64,000 nucleotides of DNA, from positions 120,257,518-120,321,517 of the forward strand of contig CM043958.1 of NCBI GenBank assembly GCA_014529385.2. Direction: 5' to 3'. A program made the translations under genes and the position numbers. The notes under the pieces were generated by a model. That model saw only the letters and a program-made list of their open reading frames with translations. It was not told where the DNA came from and made no database searches. Origin of the DNA: Adiantum capillus-veneris. Its lineage: Eukaryota; Streptophyta; Polypodiopsida; Polypodiales; Pteridaceae. Shown piece by piece: positions 34,753-43,200 of the stretch (its first letter is position 1; every line of letters begins with the position of its first letter).

Positions 34753-35740
34753 TGTCACGTGTGCACTGCACTTGCGCCATGTCGACAAGTTTTTGCTACA
34801 GTCTAGCGTCAGTCTTAGCTTAGGACCTAGCCTGGCACCTTTGTGAGCCTCTCTCTAGCAGGACGTGTATGTCCTAGCCGGTCAGTTGCATACCCTCTCT
34901 TGCACAGGACCACATTTTAGCACTTAGGCATTTACTGCGCGTGAACCACCTCTTAGAGTGCTTTTATTAATAAATGACTTTTCATTTACCCTTGTTGGAA
35001 TATAGGTAGGGCAAATGGCTAAAGAACCTATAAAAGAAATCCTTTGGGCACCAGTAGAAGGTAGAGGAGCAGTGAAGGAGCCTCTCAAAAACCAAGTTGT
35101 ACCAAATGCCACAGGAACCAGCAATTCTCCATTAGTGTTTCCAGCATGATCAATGTTTTCAGCCAGCGTTTTCAGCTAGCATGATCGCATCAGATTTCAG
35201 CCCTTAGCTTTGTCATGGTTGCAGACCCTAGCCATCGACATCGCTAACAGTTACCGACATTCAACCATAGCGTCATCTTCGACATAGAACCCCTCAGTAC
35301 CTCGTCATCGACAAAGAACCCAACAATACCTTGTTGTTGACATCATCTTCGTCGACATAAACCCATGAGTACCTCGTCGTCGACATTATCGTCATCGACA
35401 TAGACTCCATCAATACCTTCTCCTCATCGTCATCATCGTCGACACAGAACCCATGAGTACCCCATCGTCGACATCACTGTCGTCGACATAGAATAGAACC
35501 CAACAGTACCTTGTCGTCGACATAGACCCTATCGGTACCTTGTCCTCGACATCATCGTCTGAGACCCCATCACTACCTCGTCGTTGACATCATCATCGTT
35601 GACCCGAAACCCACAATACCCCAATATCATCAGTACCCAACATCATTAGCATGAGTGCCCAATAGCATCATCACATCAACATTTAGTCATTGTATCAACA
35701 TTGTGCAATAATAAAGAGTACTTTCTCTGGCAACAGAGCA
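34753..35740 (+). mobile_element. LTR-like repeat, right copy (element F), with GTCGAC minisatellite
   Basis: Begins TGTCACGTGTGCACTGCACT. A TATAAAAG box lies at about 35030 and AATAAAG at about 35710, as expected for LTR promoter and polyadenylation signals. Between them, 35230-35640 is a degenerate minisatellite of units like CATCGTCGACATAGAACCCATCAGTACCTCGTCGTCGA, broken here at unit length, repeated about ten times with variable spacing. The right end is uncertain. Confidence 0.5.
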
Positions 35741-36189
35741 AGGGGGCCCTTGAGGGTTTGGGACCCGACATGTGGTGTCGTCTCTTTTCTCTCTTGCGTC
35801 TCTCTTTTCATTGAGCTTAGTTTAGTTTTTTCAAGTGAAGTAAAGTGTCCCTTGTGTTTGTGCGGAGTACTAGATCCGATGTCACGAGGACGTGGGAACT
35901 GCTAACCTTAGTTGTTGGTTTCTTTCCAATGATTTTTGTTTTATTTTTGAGACCCTCTTTTTGAAGCTGCAAACGGTCGGACATTGTGTGGCCAATGTGA
36001 ACGGTAGTTTCACCTGCAGACGGGAAGTTGGTCGGCACTGGAATTTGTATAGTAAGAGGATGTCTAGGCTCAATGCAAGATCATGTAGGTCCCCCCGTCG
36101 CACTTAGCAAGTTGGTCGATACTAGGAAGTGAACTCAATAAAGGCATAAAGTTAAGGTGGGATCACCAACAGAAAGTATTCGACAGTTG
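35741..36189. other. Unassigned DNA between element F and chromovirus C
   Basis: Overlapping frames on both strands lack recognisable motifs. CAGTTGGGCCTCATTGC near 36183-36199 resembles CAGTTGTGCCTCACTTC just before the right LTR of element F, so this may be flanking sequence of a related copy. Confidence 0.3.
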
Positions 36190-37320
36190 GGCCTCATTGC
36201 ACTTTTGGATGCGGTCCCAATGAGGATAGATGGTCAGATGACCAGTGGGCGCCCAACGGAAGCATCTCCTAAAAATTAGGGAACTGCTATTTTGGGCCGT
36301 GAAATGTGTTTGCGTCATTACCTTCGGTATGACCAAGGGAACACTTTACAACTCTGCCGCGAAGTCAATCGGGCAACCAATCGGGAGATTTTTAGGGGGT
36401 AACCCGAAACGGGCAAATGCTTGTAAATGTGCCAAGTGGCACTTTCTTGTGTACTTGCCTCATTCAGAAAAATGGGCACTGAATTTTAAGCTTGGAGAGG
36501 CCTCATTTGCTTCCTGTCACAGGTTAAGAGCTATGGAGTGCTTTCTTTCCACTCAATGTATAGTGTGGTGCTAGGAGTGATGCCCTGCACACTACACACT
36601 GCTCTCTCTCTCTCCCCTACGTGCAGTTATGTGATGCCCCACAAGAGGGCTCTTCATTTGACTGATGTACGGCTGTGTGGTTTCATGCTTTTGTGCCGAG
36701 GCAAGAGCCTCCTTGAGCAGGAACATGGGTAGCTAACTGCTACTCCAAAGCAGGCACCGGTGAGGGTCATAACCTCATCGTACAGGTGCGTTTTCAGTGC
36801 TGTGTATGCGCTGTAAATTGACTGTTTTTCAGCGATACGGACGCCAGAACCATTGGGTATAGTGTCCCATTGGCAGAGGACAGTTAGGGGACTGTTAGGG
36901 GCTGAAAACAGGGCAAAAACCAGTAAATACAGTGTGCTGAATTTACTGTTTTTGGGCAGGAATTAGAGGGTTTATGCCAGTGGAAGTGAGTTCTAGCAGG
37001 GGAATTGGTTTCGCGCAAGTTTTGGGGCTGTTGTGGTGCCGAAATTTGGCCAAAATAGGTGGTATCTAGTTGGATACAAGTAAAGGATTCCTAGGACTCT
37101 ACTTTGTAGTTTACCCTCTCAAAGTGTAAAGAAATACCGAAAGGGCTCCAATTTTGGGGCCTACAGGTTGTCGGCCTGCTCGGAGCATTCTAGCTTCCGA
37201 GCTGTGTGTGTGCTTAAGTGTTAATTCCTGTCGCAGGTTTCCTTTGCACGTCCTCTGTGTGTGTCTAAAGTAAAGAATTTCGGGTGAATGCCAAAGCCTA
37301 CCGCCCCACAGGCCGGTTTC
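36190..37320 (+). mobile_element. LTR of chromovirus C (related to element A), left-truncated
   Basis: Homologous to 38960-40176 of element A: GGAAGCATCTCCTAAAAATTAG, the GGGAACTGCTATTTTGGG block, GGTTAAGAGCTATGGAGTGC and a right end of ACAGGCCGGTTTCA. The first part of the LTR is missing. The sequence following the end, AGGTTCTGTTGCTGGGA, is a slightly degraded primer site of the same type as in A and B. Confidence 0.8.
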
Positions 37321-37419
37321 AAGGTTCTGTTGCTGGGACATCAATCACTTTTTCCTCAAAGAGTGAGCCTCGGTTGTTTTGGGTAAAGACACAGAGTACA
37401 GGAACGCGGGATTACACTA

Positions 37420-38337
37420 TGGCCGACAAAGGGAAGGGCATTATGGAAGAGGGTTTCTCTTCGAAGGACAAACAGGAAACTGCTATGGTGTTCGAGATTG
37501 GCGAGAGCTCACGGCCACGTCAGTCTGTACCTCCTGTTGATGTGAATGTCCCTCCAATAGTACACGGCTTCATGACTGGGCAACTCGAGGATGATGCGTT
37601 CAGGACTCAGTTAGTTGCCACGGTGAATGTCTTTCGCAACTGGTGCAAAATCCAAGGTTTATGGAGTTCTTGCAAGCGCCACTAGTGCAACAACAAAATA
37701 GGCAACCTACACCGCGTACAGAGCTTGTTGAGGCCATAGTTACATGGAATGGGAACCGGGGCCTCCGGCACGTTCCTGAAACTGGGGGGGTCCTCGGAAC
37801 AGCGGAACGGGAACGGAGGCCGGAACGATGAACCTAAAATATGCCATGGGAGGGGGCCTGTTTTTTACTCTTGAGAGCTTGAGGGTTTGGATTATCTAGG
37901 AGAGGATGGGAAGGATACCCACCTTCCCCCCCCCAATGAAGCTTGTAAGTTGTGCCATATTGATGGTGGTTGAGCCTTGAGGCTTGAGCCATATTGATAG
38001 CTTTTAAAGAAAAAAGGACCCCCTGCCCCTTCCTTGTGTTAGTCTTGAGATGTTTGAAATCTCCCCCAAACTGCCACCTCTCTCACTCTCTCTCTGACTC
38101 TATTTTTTTTTTCCAATTTTGCTGCCCGTTCCGGATGCCTGTTCCGCCTGTTCCCTTGTTACGTGCCGGATCCGGAACGCTTTTTCGTTCACGACACCGT
38201 TTCGGCACACAGAACCGGCCAGAACGCCGTTTCGGTACAATTACCCCCCGTTCTACCCGTTCCGTGTTACTATGGTTGAGGCTCAAGCCCAAGTACTTCA
38301 TGCAACTCAGCAGGATAGGGAACACTCGCATGTTGTG
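37420..38337 (+). pseudogene. Gag fragment of chromovirus C, split by a MITE
   Basis: Starts MADKGKGIMEEGFSSKDKQE at 37420, paralogous to the gag starts of A (MADRPDDVTEEVSSSQGQ) and B. It has a frameshift near 37640, after which MQNPRFMEFLQAP matches VMQNPRFLAFLQPP of A. It is interrupted by the 540-bp MITE and resumes after it with EAQAQVLHATQQ. At about 38337 gag jumps into LTR-end sequence, so the remainder of gag-pol is deleted. Confidence 0.8.
37727..38282. mobile_element. hAT-type MITE, 540 bp, with 8-bp target duplication
   Basis: The element is 37735-38274. Imperfect inverted ends CATAGTTACATGGAATGGGA and, from the other end, CATAGTAACACGGAACGGG. Flanked by GTTGAGGC at 37727-37734 and 38275-38282, an exact 8-bp duplication as made by hAT transposases. 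The inside is rich in GGAACGG/CCGTTCC words and has no transposase, so it depends on a helper. Related to the 153-bp copy at 48415-48567. Confidence 0.9.
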
Positions 38338-38476
38338 GAGCATTCTAGCTTCCGAGCCGTGTGTGTACTTAAGTGTTAATTCATGTCGCAGGTTTCCTTT
38401 GCACTTTCTCTTTGTGTGTGTCTAAAGTAAAGAATTTCGGGTGAAAGCCAAAGCCTACTACCCCACGGGCTGGTTA
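38338..38476 (+). mobile_element. 3' LTR end fragment of chromovirus C
   Basis: GAGCATTCTAGCTTCCGAGC through GTCTAAAGTAAAGAATTTCGG to a terminus of GGGCTGGTTACA repeats the last 135 bp of the LTR at 37183-37320. It is joined directly to gag, giving an element deleted for nearly all of its coding region. Confidence 0.75.
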
Positions 38477-38700
38477 CATCCGAGCCAAATGTTTAAGCAC
38501 TTCCACTGCACCTGGCACCGACGCTTGATGATGAATGGTCGTTTGGATTAGTGCCTTCGATGCCATGCTTTTGGGCGTATGGTTCGAGATCTCCGTGCCG
38601 TTCTGAGCCCCAACCTCCCCGCCCTCATGATGCTATTGATGGTTGGTTGTCACAAACTGGTGACGTGGCTGCTGGCTGCCTGGTATACTCATACACACTC
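38477..38700. other. Host segment left of element A, probably start of element D's LTR
   Basis: About 220 bp that resumes beyond element A at 47396. The last five bases, CACTC (38696-38700), are the left target duplication of element A. Since the sequence beyond A leads to an LTR end and an initiator-Met primer site, this stretch likely includes the beginning of element D's 5' LTR. I cannot fix its first base. Confidence 0.45.
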
Positions 38701-40176
38701 TGTCACCAGCGTGTGACTACTATCTATCCTTTTTGTTGATTTCTTTCTTATTATCTATTTACTTTCACTTTTTGGAAACACCCCTCGGGAAATCTAACTG
38801 CCCTGCATTGCATAGCTAGTGTGGAACTGTCCAGAGGGAGTCCAGGCCTGAGGGCAAGAGAGCACTAAGGTTGGACAAGGACTATGGTTAGCCAAGTGGG
38901 GTCATTGACTAGCCAAAGTGGAATCCTTTGCTACAGAGGCTACATTTCAGTTCTGGATGTGGCCGCAGTGTACAAAGAGGGTCGGATGACCTAGAAAGAT
39001 ACAATGGCAGCATCTCCTAAAATTTAGGGAACTGCTATTTTGGGACCTGAAAATGTGTTGGCGTCATTACCTCCAGAATGACAAAGGGAACATTTTCTTA
39101 CTCTGCCGTGAAGTCAACTGGGCAACCGGTTGGGATATTTTTAGGCGGCAACCCCGAAACGGGAAAATGCTTGTAAAAGTGCCAAGTGGCACCTTCTGGT
39201 GCACTTGCCTTATGCAACAAGAAGTGGCGCTGAATTTGAAGAGGAGAGAGCCTCATTTTCAGATTTTGTCACAGGTTAAGAGCTATGGAGTGCTTGCTTT
39301 CCCTCTTATGCACAGTGCGGTGCCAGGAGTGATGCCCTGCACGCTACGCACTGCCCTCTCTCTCCCCTTTGGCAGTATGTTATGCCCCTCTAGTGGGCTC
39401 TTCATTTGACCAATGTACAGTTGTGTGGGTTCATGCGCGATTGCCGAGGCAAGAGCCTCTTGCACAGGTACTGGATTAGCTAGCGGCTAATCCCCCCGCA
39501 GGTACAGGTGAATTCGGAGAGGTTTCACGCCAGAAATCTCGTCCAATTCAAAGGGCAAGTAGCCCTACAGGTGCGGGAGCTCGAGGACTTGCTAGGGATG
39601 CGACCGGCACGCGAAACGGAGCCCGAAACAGTGAATTACAGCCTGCTGTGTATTTTTGCAGGTTTAGGGTTTTGGCCCTAAACGGACCCTAATACCCCCA
39701 GGAGGTTCGGGGATGCAAGGGGACCGCTGTACAGGCGATCTGGCGCATTTTCAGGGCTGAAAACAGAGAATCCAGCGTGCTGCAGATTCTCGCCAGGTTT
39801 TGCAAAGTGCCCGTATGCGTCGGGAAAGTCGGTCAATGCGTGGGAATACTGACCGTGAAGGGTTCTAGTACAGTTATGCTGCCGAAATCAGGCTGGAACA
39901 GTGGAAATTCAGCCGAGTTTGTGCGGGGCAGCTTGTAGGAACCACAACGTTTATTCCCTCTTTTGAATAATAAAGAAATACCGAAAGGGGCGCCTAAGTT
40001 AGGGGCCAATCTGGTGTCCGTCTACTCATACAGGTGCAATCTAGCAGCCTGTATCCCTCTCCCCTTTGATGTGTCTTGAAAGTACAGGTAAAATAGACGA
40101 CTAATAATGGGTGAAAGCTAAATCAAGGTTTAAAGTAAAGTCTACCGCCCTTTTTGGATTGAACAGGCCGGTTTCA
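38701..40176 (+). mobile_element. 5' LTR of chromovirus A (1,476 bp)
   Basis: Runs from TGTCACCAGCGTGTGACTAC to GGCCGGTTTCA. Homologous end to end with 45921-47390. Preceded by CACTC and followed by the primer site at 40177. A block at about 39439-39491 differs from the 3' LTR although both flanks match. Confidence 0.95.
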
Positions 40177-40193
40177 TGGTTCCATCGACGGGA
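40177..40193 (+). promoter_or_regulatory. Primer-binding site of element A, not initiator-Met type
   Basis: TGGTTCCATCGACGGGA follows the LTR end directly and is identical in element B (54291-54307, minus). Its complement would be a tRNA 3' end ...CGATGGAACCA. From memory it best resembles glutamate tRNA (14 of 18 positions), and the degraded C copy shares the GTTGC core with that tRNA. Confidence 0.7.
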
Positions 40194-40284
40194 TTAAATC
40201 ACTTTTTCCCATAGAAGTGAGCCTTGGTCAGTTTTGGGCTTGAAGACACAGGGGATCATAGACGAGACACAGGGAATTGTAATT

Positions 40285-43200
40285 ATGGCTGACAGACCAG
40301 ATGATGTGACTGAAGAGGTTTCCTCTTCACAGGGTCAACAGACACATGAAGTGGGTGAGTCCTCAAGACCACCACAGACTGATGATGATATATTCAGGAC
40401 CCAGTTGGCTACTGCTGTGGCTATGTTCACACAAGTAATGCAGAACCCAAGGTTTTTAGCCTTTCTGCAACCTCCTGTTCCGTCTCAGCAAGTTGGGTCA
40501 ATGGATCATATTCAAAAGCCTGTTAAGGCTCGAGCACAGGTGATTCATACCGCACAGTCAATGGAAACACCTGTACACTTGACGGAGAACATGCAGTCTC
40601 CACAACCTGTGCCTAAGGTGCAAGAACAGGTGGCTGAGATGCCAGTTTTTCAAGCTGTACCAATTCAGCCCGCCACCTTTCAGCAGCCTATAGCTGGTTC
40701 TAATGGGCAGGGAAGCAACCTACAGGCTATGCAACAGGTCTTCCCACCACCTTCAGTACACCCTGGCTATTTTGGAGGTGGATCGGTATTTCAGAGCATG
40801 GCTGGTCATGCACCTGGAAATCAGTTTTATACGCCAGGAACAGTGTTTGCGGGTGCTCAAACGATGATGCCTAACCCCATGTACAGTGTCATGGGTATGC
40901 AACCAGGGTTTCAAAGCACTCAGGGACAATTTGGGATGCCACAAGCAAATTTTGGTATGGCTGGAATTACAAATCAGCAGCCAAATATGGCATTTCCAGG
41001 TCAAGTTAATAGCGGCCAAGGAACACAGATGAACCCTAATAGTGTTCCCATGTTTCAGTCACTTCCATATGACAATTTAACGCCGCTGGAGAGGCCAACT
41101 CCGTACAAAGAAGGTGGCAAAGGAGTGTCATTCACGACCTTTACAGGGTTTGATGACAGGAAGAAGGCTCTTTCATTCCTCCAGCAGTTTGACAAGGCCT
41201 ATGCAGGGGGAAACTTTACAGAGGCTTCAAAGGTCCGCAAGGCAGCCACTTTCTTGACAGGGAATGCGGGACAATGGTGGACAACTTTATTGCTTCAAGG
41301 GCAAGCTCCGTCCACATGGATTTACTTCAAGCAGATTTTTGCAGCAGCATGGTTATCTGATGATTTCGAAGCAGATGTCATGACAGAATGGCACCAGCTA
41401 AATGCTGCCACTTGCAGAAATCTGGATGATTACAATCGGAAGTTTTGGAAAGCTCTACTTCCAGTAACTTCCTATAGGTTTGTGCCATTGACAGAACAGA
41501 TTGAAAAATACTGTTGTGGCCTACCCAAAGGATTGAGAAAATACTGCACGAAGACAAAAGTCACTACTTTGACGCAGCTCATCGAGGTAGCAAACACTGG
41601 CAATGGTTTGCTCAAGGGAGAAGATTGTGAATTTAACACTGGCGTCAAGGCAGGATCAGGCAAGAAAAATTCAGCCAAGAAGCACGTTCCCAATGAGGCT
41701 CCTAAAGGGACTCAGGAGTCAGCCAACGCAGGGAAAGACAAAGCTACGGCTGAATCAGAAAAAGGACCAGCAAAGAAATGGAAAAGACGTTTTCCTCGCA
41801 AGTCAGAAGAGCAAAAGAAGGTCCTGAGGACAGAGAACAAATGCTTTATATGTGAGCAGCCTGGCCACATCGCTTACAACTGTCCTACAAAGAAAAGGCC
41901 AGCTGATTCTGAAGACAAGGAAGACAAGAAAGGAAAGAAGCCCATGGCTGGTCTAGTGCCAGATATGGTGGGCGACAAGCCAAATTCAGATGCAAGTGAG
42001 CTTTGCAGAGCATGGGGAAAGGTTAGGGATCAAACAGTGCTTATCTTCTTTGATCCAGGTGCCAAAGCCAACTTTATTTCCCCAGAATTGGCTTCAAAGT
42101 TGGGAATCAGACCTGAAGAGATGGGGTATACAGCAGAGGCAGGTTTGGCATGTCCTGGCCATACAGAGGCTGTGACACCCATCATTGGAAAGTTGCGTCT
42201 ACATATCCAGTCCTATGTAGATGCTGAAGAATTTTACATCATGCCACTGGACGGATGTGATGTGTTGTTAGGTATTCCTTGGTTGTTTCGTGTACAGGGA
42301 ATCATGGATGCCTACAACAAAAAGATCACTGTACAGAGCAGGGGAAAGACTCACATTCTGGATGTAAAGCTTAAAGGGGAGTCTATTCCTACTGTATCAG
42401 CTTCTGCTATTACTTCTGTAATGAAAAAGCATCTTTCTGCGTACTTGGTTTTTGCACGTGAAGTGTCAGATTTTGATGAATCAAATTTATCTGTGCTAGA
42501 TAAAGAAAGGTCAATGTTTTTACAACAGTATAGTGACTGTTTTTCCGATTCATTACCGTCTCAATTACCGCCAGAGAGACCCGAGGACCATGCGATAGAT
42601 TTGGTGCCAGGCTGTAGCCCACCAAATAAGCCTCCGTACAGGGTTAGTGCGGCTCAGCAGAAAGAGATAATGGGCCAAGTACAGGAGCTGTTAGAAAAGG
42701 GGCTGATTCAGCCCAGTTCATCTCCATTCTGTTCTCCAGTGTTGTTGGTGCAGAAAAAGGATGGCTCATGGCGTATGTGCATCGACTACCGTGCACTGAA
42801 CAAGAATACCATCAAGAATAGGTTTCCTATACCTAGAATTGATGATATTATGGACAAATTAGAAGGAGCAGCTATGTTTAGCAGGATAGATCTAAAGAGT
42901 GGGTATCATCAGATCCGCATTAGATCAGAGGATGTGCACAAGACTGCTTTTAGAACAACGTTTGGCCTTTACGAATTTTTAGTGATGCCCTTTGGTCTCA
43001 CAAATGCTCCTGCTACGTTCAATAGGATGATGGACAGAATTTTCCGTCCACACCAGCAGTTTGTTGGTACATTCTTTGATGACATGATAGTCTACTCAAA
43101 GAATGAAGAGGAGCATAGGCATCACTTGGCCATGGTGTTCAAAGAGCTACGCAGTCATAGGTTGCTCATCAATGCAAAGAAAAGTGAGTTTTTTCTGGAA

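Noticed and set aside
35230-35640. CRISPR-like array
   Set aside because: Units are degenerate, spacing is irregular and the unique spacers needed for a CRISPR array are absent. The eukaryotic context makes it a minisatellite.
40234-40284. Upstream ATG of element A gag-pol (17 extra residues)
   Set aside because: Gag of copies B and C starts at the position equivalent to 40285 (MAD/MAE). The upstream residues have no counterpart.
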